The notes: a model not told the origin generated them from the sequence alone. A DNA stretch of 61,243 nt from Bacteroidaceae bacterium (GCA_017429945.1 JAFRNY010000057.1:1-61243), one strand, 5' to 3'. Numbered from the stretch's first letter, positions 35,300-43,935 are shown. Made by a program: numbers and translations.

Positions 35300-35506
35300 T
35301 TAAAAGTCCCAACTTGTGCTCCAAACGTCGTAGTTCCGGCCTTTTACGTTGATAACATCGTTGTCGCCGAAGTCGCCCTCACCATCGCTTAGTCCTACGC
35401 TGATAGTGCCATCTCCATTATCTGTAAATGGCGAAGCACACAACATTTGGTTACCTTCAAGCTGCATGATTGTTGTCTGAGGTGTGATATATAGATTCTT
35501 TTTCAT
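35300..35506 (-). CDS. Small conserved Bacteroidales protein, 68 aa
   Basis: MKKNLYITPQTTIMQLEG...MLCASP, then a Gly/Asp-rich middle and the end 'GRNYDVWSTSWDF'. The start 'MKKN.YI.PQT..M', the central 'CASP'-like step and the aromatic 'W...W' end match a family of unassigned small Bacteroidales proteins known to me only as hypotheticals. It has no true signal peptide. It lies between two secreted-protein genes of the sigma-headed unit with 16-bp gaps on both sides, so it is surely transcribed with them. A peptide precursor, chaperone or exported surface peptide are all possible; nothing in the sequence decides. Confidence 0.7.
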   Translation of the reverse strand: MKKNLYITPQTTIMQLEGNQMLCASPFTDNGDGTISVGLSDGEGDFGDNDVINVKGRNYDVWSTSWDF

Positions 35507-35522
35507 TGCCTATCCTCCATAT

Positions 35523-37571
35523 TTATTTTACAACAAATTTCTTTCCATTTCTCACATAGATGCCTTTCAGCAGGTTACGATTGCTCATGCGCACGCCACT
35601 TAGGTTATACACCTCACTACCAGCGGTCTCTACACCGAGCACTTCTTCAGGGTTCTCAATCTTCGTGACAATCCCATCCTCGTCGAAATTCACTGTGAGC
35701 CCCTTGACTGATGCGCTGGCACGCTGGTCGCTAATGAAAGCACGGTAGTATGTAGTCTTGGTTGTGGATTTCATTCGAGCCAGGTTCTCACCATCTGCCG
35801 TGATGCCGTAATTTACGACGTTTTCGCCTGCAGCATAAGATCCGTCTGGCACTTTGTTGACGAAAGAACCTACGAATTTTAGATTACCCTTTTTTACTTC
35901 GCTATATTCAGGCATACTCTCTGTCTGCGGGTCACGGCCTAAAAAGACATAGGTACCAGCGTTTTCGGCATAAACAATATATGGTGTATTTTTTGTGTTT
36001 GTTGTTACGTTTGACTCCAGCTTCTTAAAAGTTATTGTCCCAGTTTCTTCATCGAAGGCGCTAAGTTCATAAGCAGATAGGCCAGACGAAAGTTTTTCAA
36101 CTTGCAACTTGTTAAAAGGAACGCATAGTGAATTGTATCCAGCCTTCAGTGAACGGGTCAGGGAACTCCAGTTACCACCACTGGTGCCCAATTGTGAAGG
36201 TATGACATTAGAACCTTCCTTGAAGGCGAAATATTTCTGTCCGCTGAGATAGACGTTAGGATTCGTGGTAGGCAAATTGATTACTTCAGGCTCATCAAGA
36301 TTGATTGTTGTCACTGTCGAAGGCAATTCTGCAAAGATATCTACCGTGCTTGGAGTAACGTCAGTAACGAACGACAGCTTGCCGTTCAGAGAGATGGTGG
36401 TAAAGTTCGAAGGCAGGCATCCCATACTACGAACTAGCTGTGCAGCGTATGCGGTTGTATTAGTGCTTGCCGTACCATAATTGCCATTAACCCTTATTTG
36501 GTTCTCGGTCGCTGCGTTATGTATCTCCACATCGAGTTTGCCTTCGTTAGACTGCGTGTACCACCACTTCTGGCTTGACAAGTCGTACAAATTCATAATC
36601 TCGCTAAGGTTGTAGAAGCCTAAACGATAAATCTTTATTGGAGTGTCATTTAAGCCACTACTATTAATATAGAGCGTACCATTTGTCACATTCATAGTAG
36701 GAGTTGTCTCCCACTGAGCAAGTAAATTTGCAGAGGTATCGCTACCTTTGTAGAAACTATGCACATATAAATAGTGGCCGGCGCTGATTTCCTTGGCTGC
36801 AACATAGCAACCACCACTATTGTTCGAGTATTGCGTCCCGTTCACCGAGAGGTTTCGCAATTTAATACGAGAAGATGTGTTAAGGCTTGCATTGTCACTC
36901 TCAATCACCAAAAACATGTCGCTGTTATTGAGCATTTGGTTCGTGTTAAAGACTATGCCCATGTCATTACCAGCATTGCTTGGCGTAAATGTCAGTGCTT
37001 TCTTGAAGTCACCCTCTACACTTGTCAAAGCCTCGTCATCAGACTTGTCTATCGTTACGGATGAGGCGCCGTCCAAGAGGTCTGCTGCGACAAAGTCGAT
37101 GGAAGAGATGGAGGGCTTGTAATCATCTGCAGCGTCTAGCGTCAATTTAAGGGATTCGATGGTTACATTACCGAAAAAGTCGGGTTCAAGGTTCTGAATG
37201 AGTTCTGTGACATCGGCATACAGCATAGTATTTGCATCATTTGCCGCAAACTTTCCGCCTTTAAAGGATTGCTGGTAGCTTGTACCATTTAGATCAGCGA
37301 TGTTCGGATTGGAAGTACCTACCCGCAGATTTGTTCCCTTTACCACAATAAATGTCTGACGCTTTGGCAACTTGAAGAAGGCTTCGTCCTTGGTCTGCAG
37401 TTGGATGCAACCCCAGTTGATGTTGGTAGTCGTGAACGTGCCACCCTCGGCAGTACCGCTGCCTGTGACATATTTCCAGTTATCCGTACTCCACTTGTAG
37501 GTGCTCTGAGCCTGGCCTAGGGTTGCAGCGATTAAAAGAGCGATAGTTAGAAGTAATTGTTTTGCTTTCAT
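35523..37571 (-). CDS. Secreted beta-rich protein with sorting-like C-terminus, 682 aa
   Basis: Signal peptide MKAKQLLLTIALLIAATLGQA, then a mostly beta protein with no recognised catalytic motif ('SRIKLRNLSVNGTQYSNNSGG', 'GYNSLCVPFNKLQVEKL', 'TPYIVYAENAGTYVF'). The last 40 residues are 'VYNLSGVRM...LLKGIYVRNGKKFVVK', the short C-terminal signal also seen in the 1316-, 914- and 974-aa proteins. The DNA is visibly richer in A+T than its neighbours. It starts 33 bp after the sigma-factor stop, so it is likely the first structural gene of that unit. Probably a surface or extracellular binding protein for the same substrate as the lyase (inference). Confidence 0.75.
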   Translation of the reverse strand: MKAKQLLLTIALLIAATLGQAQSTYKWSTDNWKYVTGSGTAEGGTFTTTNINWGCIQLQTKDEAFFKLPKRQTFIVVKGTNLRVGTSNPNIADLNGTSYQQSFKGGKFAANDANTMLYADVTELIQNLEPDFFGNVTIESLKLTLDAADDYKPSISSIDFVAADLLDGASSVTIDKSDDEALTSVEGDFKKALTFTPSNAGNDMGIVFNTNQMLNNSDMFLVIESDNASLNTSSRIKLRNLSVNGTQYSNNSGGCYVAAKEISAGHYLYVHSFYKGSDTSANLLAQWETTPTMNVTNGTLYINSSGLNDTPIKIYRLGFYNLSEIMNLYDLSSQKWWYTQSNEGKLDVEIHNAATENQIRVNGNYGTASTNTTAYAAQLVRSMGCLPSNFTTISLNGKLSFVTDVTPSTVDIFAELPSTVTTINLDEPEVINLPTTNPNVYLSGQKYFAFKEGSNVIPSQLGTSGGNWSSLTRSLKAGYNSLCVPFNKLQVEKLSSGLSAYELSAFDEETGTITFKKLESNVTTNTKNTPYIVYAENAGTYVFLGRDPQTESMPEYSEVKKGNLKFVGSFVNKVPDGSYAAGENVVNYGITADGENLARMKSTTKTTYYRAFISDQRASASVKGLTVNFDEDGIVTKIENPEEVLGVETAGSEVYNLSGVRMSNRNLLKGIYVRNGKKFVVK

Positions 37572-37604
37572 ACTTATTTTTCTTTTGTTTTTATATGCGT
37601 TTCA

Positions 37605-38150
37605 TTATGCCCCAATGCACTCGCGTATATATTCGCGCACCTCGCGCCGGCTGATGGCGAGGTGGTTCTCAACGGTGCGGACGGAGAGGGAGAGTTCGCG
37701 AGCCACTTCGGCCGAACTCTTCTCTTCGAAACGGATCATCTGGTAGACCTTGCGGCGCTGCGGCGGCAGCAACTGCATACGAGCTTGCTCTTGGCGCGCG
37801 ATGTCGGCGGCTATGATGCTGCCCTCACACTCTACTGCGCCAGCGGCCTTGCCGTCGTACATGGTGGCATCAAGGCCCTGAGTGCGCGAATAGCGGCTGT
37901 AGTAGCGGCGCAGATAGTCAATAATTATATTACGCGCAATGGTGTAGAGCATATTCTTCACTGTCTGCACACGAATCATCTGCCCACACTCCATAAGGCG
38001 GAGGTAGACGTCCTGCGTGAGGTCCTCGGCGAGGACGGCATCGTTGATTTTATACGTGATATACGCCTTTATGCTCTCGCGATGTTCGCGATAGCACTGC
38101 TCGATGATGTTGCTGGGAGCCGTGGTCTGGCAATCAATATTGTCGTTCAT
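37605..38150 (-). CDS. ECF-type RNA polymerase sigma factor
   Basis: 181 aa from the ATG at 38150; a longer frame exists but its extra 28 codons run through the promoter. Region 2: 'EHRESIKAYITYKINDAVLAEDLTQDVYLRLME' and 'NMLYTIARNIIIDYLRRYYSR'. Region 4 helix-turn-helix: 'LLPPQRRKVYQMIRFEEKSSAEVARELSLSVRTVENHLAISRREVREYI'. No FecR-like anti-sigma gene is next to it, and the SusC proteins here lack the STN domain. It has a near-perfect housekeeping promoter and is followed 33 bp later by the secreted-protein/lyase genes, so its own operon is the obvious target. How its activity is controlled is not visible. Confidence 0.9.
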   Translation of the reverse strand: MNDNIDCQTTAPSNIIEQCYREHRESIKAYITYKINDAVLAEDLTQDVYLRLMECGQMIRVQTVKNMLYTIARNIIIDYLRRYYSRYSRTQGLDATMYDGKAAGAVECEGSIIAADIARQEQARMQLLPPQRRKVYQMIRFEEKSSAEVARELSLSVRTVENHLAISRREVREYIRECIGA

Positions 38151-38176
38151 AAGGCACGTTTTTGACTTTTCTGGCA

Positions 38177-38208
38177 GCAAAGGTAAAAGCCAATTGAATA
38201 CGTGCAAA
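38177..38208 (-). promoter_or_regulatory. Bacteroidota promoter of the sigma-factor unit
   Basis: Read on the minus strand: TTTG (38208-38205), 19-bp spacer, TACCTTTGC (38185-38177), a full match to the Bacteroides -33/-7 consensus. The expected transcript start is about 20 nt before the ATG at 38150 and supports that start. Confidence 0.8.
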
Positions 38209-38323
38209 ATAAAAGTGCGACTAAAGTGTCGCACACAATGAAACGATACAAGCTCAAATCCTTAATTATGTAAATCAGAATGTTAAGGAAATGAGACTCT
38301 ATGCTTACACCACCTCATAAGCC

Positions 38324-41245
38324 CTACTTCTGCAAGCCTTGGACATACTCATTTGGAGTTATGCCAGTCACTTTCTTGAAGTTACGGAAGAACGATGCAC
38401 GCGAAGAGAATCCGCACTGCTCGCCCAGCGCAGGCAGAGTGTACAAATTGAGGTCGACATGCTTCACCAGGTCCTTGAATTCCTCGACACGGAACTCGTT
38501 GACGTAGTCGTAATAGCTTACCTTGAGATACTGGCTCAGCAAGTAGCTCATCAGGTAGGGCGTAGTGCCTACAGCCTCGGCCACATCGGCAATCTTTAGA
38601 TCTGGATTCTTATAGAGTTTCTGCTCTCGCATCTGCTTGGCCAAAGCGTCGGCAAGCTGCTCGCACTCGTCTTCAGAGATGTTCACATTCCTATATTTAT
38701 CCTTGTCGGCATGCTTGGCTGCATCCTCGTCAACCTCCAAAGAGGCAATGTCGTCGGCATCAGAGGGCACGCCATCGTTTCCAATATCTTGCAAGACATT
38801 GACGTTTTCTTGCATGCTGTTGTCGCCACTTTCGCCTTCATCTTCCGACTTTTCTCCAGGCGCGTGATGCAAGTGCCATTTGAGTTCACGCTTGATAATA
38901 TCGAAGAGATGGGTGACGAGACGCTTGTTGCGATAGAGCCAGAGCAGCAAAAATATAAAGGCAACAACCGACAAAAAGGCAATGATGAGCTCTATGACAT
39001 CGGAGCGTGACATCGGGACATAAATCTCCAACTCACGTTCCATGTCGGGGGCTGCGCTGTTGCGGACGCGAAACGTTCTGCGCCCCCACCCCAACCCGTG
39101 ATAAGTCACTTGGGAGGCGCCTGTGAGCTGCCGCCACTCTTTATCCACACCATCGAGCCTATATTCGTAGCGCATGGCCTTATCACTGGTGAAGCTGAGC
39201 TCTGAGAGCAGGAATGTTATTTCGTAAGGCTTTGTGCTGAGCGAGATGCAGCCTTCGCCGAAGAGGTCGGCCATCGACAGAGACTGCCGCACGCCGTCGA
39301 GCACAAGTCCTGTGACATAGCGCGACGAAGTAGCCGAGGCAAGCAAAGAGTCTGGCTCGGCATCGACATAAAGCAGGCCCGCCTCACTACCCATCCACAG
39401 CCTGTGACGCTCATCGACCACGGGCTGGCAGAAGGTGAACGCCTCGTTGTTCAAGCCATCGGCAAAGTTGTAGGACTGGACTGCCGAGCCGAAAGAATAG
39501 AGGCCATACTTAGTTCCGACCCATAGCTTGCCAGCAGGGTTCTCGATGACGAACATGGCATCAGGGGTGCTGCGGGGCGAGAACCCGGCTGTGTCAGTTT
39601 CTTGCAACTGAAGATCCCATACCGAGACGCCTCCAGGATCAGATACAAAGAAGAGCCGATGACGCGAATCCTCAAAGACATCGCGCACCTGCTGTCTGTT
39701 GACGAAGCCATCAGGGAAGAGATCTGTGCGGAGCGACTTGCTCGCCTCGTCATAGATACACATGCCGTTCTGCGTGCAAATCCAGCCTCGATGTGAGCTG
39801 TCGAAAAATATTTCATAGACATTACCCTTGGGAAGCGCTGAACTCTGGCTACTGAAGTGGCTGAGCCGACTGCCGTTGCGTCCAAAGTTATATACGCCGC
39901 CGCCAGCACCTACCCACAGCGAGCTGTCGGGGCCCAACGTAATACAGAATATTTCGCGCTCACCCAAAGGAGCACCGCCAGAAGGAACAAAAGGCCTCAA
40001 AGTCAAGGTCTGAGGATCAAACACGAACATGCCCCCGCCATATGTGCCGACGTAGAAACTGCCATCGAGGTAGCAGAGCGAGAACACTATCTGACACTTA
40101 AGCTGTTGAGGGCCCATCTGGTATACTATGCCATGGTCAGTGTCGATAAAGCACAAGCCACCGCGATAACCTATGAGATACTGATTCCCGTGCTTGGCAA
40201 AGGCGCGAACAGCCAGGTCTTGAGTGTTGAATCCCGGAATGGAAAAAGTGCCTATGAGCAAACTCTGATAAAGGGAATGGTCCACGCCACTCTGGTATGA
40301 GCCTACCCACAACTGTCCGCGGCGGTCACACAGCACGGAATAGACCGAATTACTGGAGATATCGGATGCAGCAGTACCTTGATGAAAATGCTGTACTATG
40401 CTATCTTTCCGGGTGTCTATCTTGAAGACACCATTGCCATCGGTGCCGACATAGATATTACCCGAACCATCGGGGCTCAGGCCATAAACTACAGGACAGT
40501 CCAGATCCAGGTAGCGACGCGCTGCCGCGATCTTTTCATCAAGAATGAAGAGGCCTTGATCCAAGCTGCCAATGAATATCTTGCCGCCGGCCTGAGTCAC
40601 ATTATGAAATCCTTGGCCGGGCGCATCAGCTGCGTAATAGTGGCTCCATGTATCAGAACCCGGTCGCAAGGCATGAAGCCCCTCGCCAGCTGCCAGCCAC
40701 AAACAGCCATCTTCGCCCAACAATAGTCCGTTGACAGAATTTTGCGCCGAAAGCTCGTTAGCATTGACCAACTTCCGTGTCACTTTGCTATCTGTGAGAT
40801 TCAAGATATAGAGGCCACGCTCGGTGCCTATATACAGGCGGCGAGCAACCTCATCCAATGCCAACGCGTTGACAGCCAGAGGAATCTCCATACGCAGCGC
40901 CTGCACAAAAGCCGTGTCACGTGGCGAGAGACGCCAAAGGCCGTCGCCATTGCCAGCCCATACCGTCATATCTGCTCCGCTAACTATAGCCTGCACACGC
41001 TTGCGCTGCGACAGGCTGCCAGCCAAGTGGTATTCAAACGTATGGACGCCATCGTAGCGCACGATGTTCGATGCCGTGCCCATCCATATCTGCCCCACCT
41101 GATCTTGGTGGATGACGCTCACGAGCTGGTCTGTCAGCCCGCCTTCGCGCGAAAGGTTACGAAAGATGAACGAATGAGCACAGGCCATCTGCAGCACAAA
41201 AAGTGCCGCAAAAAGGAGTCTCAATTTCTTACAAAGCTCATTCAT
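38324..41245 (-). CDS. Membrane-spanning propeller/Y_Y_Y/AraC regulator without kinase domain
   Basis: 973 aa from the ATG at 41245 (MNELCKKLRLLFAALFVLQMACA), chosen because the promoter -7 box at 41273-41281 excludes earlier ATGs. Residues about 25-640 are two-component-regulator-type propeller repeats ('LVSVIHQDQVGQIWMGTASNIVRYDG' and many variants). Then comes a Y_Y_Y domain ('YEYRLDGVDKEWRQLTG'), one transmembrane helix (about 750-771), and an acidic linker of about 60 residues. An AraC-type helix-turn-helix pair closes the protein ('IADVAEAVGTTPYLMSYLLSQYL', 'LPALGEQCGFSSRASFFRNFKKVTGITPNEYV'). Hybrid two-component regulators of this shape normally carry HisKA, HATPase and receiver domains between membrane and HTH; none is present. 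It probably senses oligosaccharide in the periplasm and acts directly on DNA, as SusR-type regulators are thought to. The adjacent PUL is the likely target. Confidence 0.88.
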   Translation of the reverse strand: MNELCKKLRLLFAALFVLQMACAHSFIFRNLSREGGLTDQLVSVIHQDQVGQIWMGTASNIVRYDGVHTFEYHLAGSLSQRKRVQAIVSGADMTVWAGNGDGLWRLSPRDTAFVQALRMEIPLAVNALALDEVARRLYIGTERGLYILNLTDSKVTRKLVNANELSAQNSVNGLLLGEDGCLWLAAGEGLHALRPGSDTWSHYYAADAPGQGFHNVTQAGGKIFIGSLDQGLFILDEKIAAARRYLDLDCPVVYGLSPDGSGNIYVGTDGNGVFKIDTRKDSIVQHFHQGTAASDISSNSVYSVLCDRRGQLWVGSYQSGVDHSLYQSLLIGTFSIPGFNTQDLAVRAFAKHGNQYLIGYRGGLCFIDTDHGIVYQMGPQQLKCQIVFSLCYLDGSFYVGTYGGGMFVFDPQTLTLRPFVPSGGAPLGEREIFCITLGPDSSLWVGAGGGVYNFGRNGSRLSHFSSQSSALPKGNVYEIFFDSSHRGWICTQNGMCIYDEASKSLRTDLFPDGFVNRQQVRDVFEDSRHRLFFVSDPGGVSVWDLQLQETDTAGFSPRSTPDAMFVIENPAGKLWVGTKYGLYSFGSAVQSYNFADGLNNEAFTFCQPVVDERHRLWMGSEAGLLYVDAEPDSLLASATSSRYVTGLVLDGVRQSLSMADLFGEGCISLSTKPYEITFLLSELSFTSDKAMRYEYRLDGVDKEWRQLTGASQVTYHGLGWGRRTFRVRNSAAPDMERELEIYVPMSRSDVIELIIAFLSVVAFIFLLLWLYRNKRLVTHLFDIIKRELKWHLHHAPGEKSEDEGESGDNSMQENVNVLQDIGNDGVPSDADDIASLEVDEDAAKHADKDKYRNVNISEDECEQLADALAKQMREQKLYKNPDLKIADVAEAVGTTPYLMSYLLSQYLKVSYYDYVNEFRVEEFKDLVKHVDLNLYTLPALGEQCGFSSRASFFRNFKKVTGITPNEYVQGLQK

Positions 41246-41272
41246 AGGCAGTAACAGCAATCTCATCGCGTG

Positions 41273-41306
41273 GCAAAAATACATAATATTTTCTGAAACA
41301 AACAAA
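41273..41306 (-). promoter_or_regulatory. Promoter of the regulator gene
   Basis: Minus-strand TATTTTTGC (41281-41273), with TTTG at 41306-41303 (21-bp spacer) or 41302-41299 (17-bp spacer). It sets the regulator start at 41245 and lies back to back with the kinase promoter. Confidence 0.65.
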
Positions 41307-41395
41307 GAATTCCTAAAAAACTTTTCCAAATACGTAAAAAAGGCATCTACGCGAAAGAAATGTGCGCTTTCTTTTAACCCGTAATGAAAAAACAT

Positions 41396-41404
41396 TATTT
41401 TTGC
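41396..41404 (+). promoter_or_regulatory. Promoter -7 box of the PfkB kinase gene
   Basis: TATTTTTGC matches TAnnTTTGC; a weak -33 (TTTT at 41372-41375) lies 20 bp upstream. The kinase ATG is 82 bp downstream. Confidence 0.55.
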
Positions 41405-41485
41405 AATCGCAGTCCTATTTTCAACATCTTTGCTCTAACCCTTTCCTTCATAGAAAGAAATCCGCAACTATTATAATTCTTAATC

Positions 41486-42328
41486 ATGACCGACATCATC
41501 TGCATAGGACACATCACCCACGACCGCATCGTAACGCCGGAGCGTGATATTCACATGCCCGGCGGCACGGCATACTATTTCTCTTACGGCCTGCGCCACC
41601 TCTTGGGCTCGCGCACCGACATCAGCTACCGCCTCATCACCTCGCTGGCACCGCAGGACATGGAGGCGGTGGACGATATGCGACGCGAGGGCATCGAAGT
41701 GGAGGTAGTCCCCAGCCGCGAGACAGTGTATTTCGAGAATATCTACGGCGAGGACCAGGACAACCGACGGCAGCGCGTGCGCGCCAAGGCCGACCCTTTC
41801 ACGCGCGAGAAGCTGGAGGGCGTCAGCGCACGCTACATCGTGCTCGGCACACTGCTTGCCGACGATTTCGACCTCGAGACACTGCGCTGGCTGGCCGGCC
41901 GCGGCACGCTGGTGGTAGATGCCCAGGGCTATTTGCGCGAGGTGCGGGGCGAGGAAGTCGTAGCCTGCGACTGGGCCCAGAAACGCGAGGCTCTGCGCTA
42001 CGTAGATATTCTAAAGGTGAACGAGCACGAGATAGCAGCGCTCACAGGTCTCGAAGATCAGCGCCGGGCCTGCAAACTGTTGGCTGAGTGGGGTGTCAAG
42101 GAGGTGCTGCTGACGCTCGGCAGCAACGGCTCAATAGTGTATGCCGACAGCTGCTTCCACGACATACCGGCCTGCAAACCGCAGCGCGTGGTTGACGCCA
42201 CGGGCTGTGGCGACACATACGTCATGGCCTACATCTATCGCCGCCTGCAGGGCGACGACCCTGCCCCTGCCGCTCACTTCGCCTCAGCTATAGCAAGCAA
42301 AAAACTCGAAGCATCAGGACCGTTCTGA
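41486..42328 (+). CDS. PfkB/ribokinase-family carbohydrate kinase
   Basis: 280 aa, cytoplasmic. Ribokinase fold marks: 'GHITHDRIV' at the start, 'MPGGTAYYFSYGLRHL' (substrate-side Gly-Gly), 'KVNEHEIAALTG', 'VLLTLGSNGSIVY', and the anion-hole/catalytic motif 'DATGCGDTYVMAYI' with Asp243 as catalytic base. It is slightly shorter than typical sugar kinases (about 300 aa). The phosphorylated sugar or nucleoside cannot be told from sequence. It is divergent from the regulator and convergent with a FucP-like permease, so a role in metabolising a PUL sugar is possible but unproven. Confidence 0.85.
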   Translation: MTDIICIGHITHDRIVTPERDIHMPGGTAYYFSYGLRHLLGSRTDISYRLITSLAPQDMEAVDDMRREGIEVEVVPSRETVYFENIYGEDQDNRRQRVRAKADPFTREKLEGVSARYIVLGTLLADDFDLETLRWLAGRGTLVVDAQGYLREVRGEEVVACDWAQKREALRYVDILKVNEHEIAALTGLEDQRRACKLLAEWGVKEVLLTLGSNGSIVYADSCFHDIPACKPQRVVDATGCGDTYVMAYIYRRLQGDDPAPAAHFASAIASKKLEASGPF

Positions 42329-42372
42329 GATAGGCTGCTTAGCAGGCAAAGGAACGAATTTGTGCCAAGGCA

Positions 42373-43662
42373 TTAGTCTCTATTAGCTCCACGGCCTAAT
42401 CCGAAAGTCGCGTATGCGAGGACTACTATGTAGCCCACAAATGGGATGAGGAAGGGGAGGACGAGCGAGCCGGAGGCGTCGGCCATGAGAGCCATAAGCA
42501 GGAAGCCGCAACCGCCCACGGGAGTCATCATAAGAAGCGACGAGGCACTCTTGGTGAGCGGTCCCAAGCCGCGCAATGCCAAGGAGAAAATGGTCGGGAA
42601 CATGATGGCCTCGAAGAAGTAGTTGGCAACGAGGAGGAAAAGTGAAAAGTGAAAAGTGAAAAATGAAAAATTATAATGGGCGGTGAGAAGGAGCAGGCCT
42701 ATGCACAGGACACTGCCACAGGCGCACCACAGCAGCACGCGACAGGCAGCCACGCGACGCATGACCCAGCTGCCCACGAAACGGCCGCCCATGAAGATGA
42801 AGAGCGATAGGCCAAGGATGTAGGAGGCATTGGCAGCCGTGAGCCAGCCCATACCGGTGGTGAAATTGATGAAATAGCTATTTATGCTTATCTCGCTGAC
42901 CTCGTATGCCAGCAGGGCAAGAAGACCGAAGAGGAAGGTTCGGTTGCCGAGCAGCTGGCGGATGTTGGCCCAGCCGCTATGCCTGACGCCCTCAGCCTCA
43001 ATCTCCTCCCCGCCCTCGCGCTGTATCTCGGGCAGCTGCGAACGCGAGAAGATTAGGGCCGCCGCGAGCACTACGACGCCCATGACAACATAAGGCACCG
43101 ATACATCGGCTCCGCTGCCACTGAAGAGCAGGCCGCCCACAACGATAGGCGCCAGGGCCGAACCCATACCGTTGAACGACTGCGCGAGGTTCAGGCGGCT
43201 GCTGGCCGTCTGCCGCGGCCCCAGCTCGGTGGCATAGGGATTGGCCGCCGTCTCGAGGAACACCAGTCCGCAGGCAATGACGAAGAGAGCTGCGAGATAG
43301 CCGCCAAAAGAGCCGTCCCACGCAGCAGGCACAAAGAGGAAAGCGCCAACGGCATAGAGCAGCAGGCCCGTGATGACGCCGCGCTTATACCCCACCCTAT
43401 TGATGAGCAGACCAGCCGGGATGGCCATAAGGAAATAGCCCAGATAAGTGGTTACCTGCACCAGCGACGACTGCGTAATGGAGATGTGCAGCGAGGTCTG
43501 GAAATGCTTGTTGAGGACATCCAAGATGGCGCGCGCGAAGCCCCAGAGGAAGAACAACGACGTAATTAGCACGAACGGCACCGCATAGCGGCGCTCGGTA
43601 AGCGGAGCAGAGCCTTTAACGACTGCGCCCTCGCTGCGAGAGGTTTTTACATTTGAATCCAT
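42373..43662 (-). CDS. MFS sugar permease, FucP (fucose/glucose/galactose:H+ symporter) family
   Basis: 429 aa with 12 predicted membrane helices. Family marks: 'FVLITSLFFLWGFARAILDVLNKHFQ', 'YLGYFLMAIPAGLLINRVGYKRGVI', 'ETAANPYATELGP', 'RLNLAQSFNGMGSALAPIVVGGL' and 'EAIMFPTIFSLALRGLG'. Inner-membrane uptake of a monosaccharide, plausibly one freed by the PUL enzymes. About residues 331-344 ('NFSFFTFHFSLFLL') are encoded by the TTTTCAC simple repeat (42637-42670) and sit in a late helix. Phe/Ser there is membrane-compatible, so the gene may still work. It has a TACCTTTGC promoter box 35 bp upstream. Confidence 0.88.
   Translation of the reverse strand: MDSNVKTSRSEGAVVKGSAPLTERRYAVPFVLITSLFFLWGFARAILDVLNKHFQTSLHISITQSSLVQVTTYLGYFLMAIPAGLLINRVGYKRGVITGLLLYAVGAFLFVPAAWDGSFGGYLAALFVIACGLVFLETAANPYATELGPRQTASSRLNLAQSFNGMGSALAPIVVGGLLFSGSGADVSVPYVVMGVVVLAAALIFSRSQLPEIQREGGEEIEAEGVRHSGWANIRQLLGNRTFLFGLLALLAYEVSEISINSYFINFTTGMGWLTAANASYILGLSLFIFMGGRFVGSWVMRRVAACRVLLWCACGSVLCIGLLLLTAHYNFSFFTFHFSLFLLVANYFFEAIMFPTIFSLALRGLGPLTKSASSLLMMTPVGGCGFLLMALMADASGSLVLPFLIPFVGYIVVLAYATFGLGRGANRD
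42637..42670. repeat. TTTTCAC-type simple repeat inside the permease gene, copy 2
   Basis: GAAAAGTGAAAAGTG... on the plus strand; the 17-mer at 42649-42665 is the reverse complement of the one at 26091-26107 and 47409-47425. Confidence 0.75.
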
Positions 43663-43696
43663 ATCTGTCGGTTACCTTTTTCCTAACAAATGATGC

Positions 43697-43705
43697 GCAA
43701 AGGTA
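43697..43705 (-). promoter_or_regulatory. Promoter -7 box of the permease gene
   Basis: TACCTTTGC on the minus strand, 35 bp before the ATG at 43662; no clear -33 TTTG at 19-21 bp. Confidence 0.55.
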
Positions 43706-43902
43706 CAAAGAAAAATGAAAAGGGAAAAAGGAATAAGGGAAAATGAAAAGAAAAGAGGAAAAAGAAAAGAGGAAGATTAAACAAGAAGGGAAAAGAGGGG
43801 AGTCAAGGCGGGGTTGTTCAGCTTATGCTGGCATTCGAAGTCTGCGCAGCGCTTCGCAAGAGAATTAGCGTAATTAGTGGTTGAAAAAATTATCTCCTAA
43901 AA

Positions 43903-43935
43903 TTTGGCTGCATCAAGAATTTCACTTATCTTCGC
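43903..43935 (+). promoter_or_regulatory. Promoter of tRNA-Arg
   Basis: TTTG (43903-43906), 20-bp spacer, TATCTTCGC (43927-43935), one mismatch from the -7 consensus; the mature tRNA begins 29 bp downstream. Confidence 0.6.

Noticed and set aside
43706-43800. Purine-only tract as a structured RNA or replication element
   Set aside because: No period, pairing or conserved box could be seen; simple low-complexity sequence is enough to explain it.
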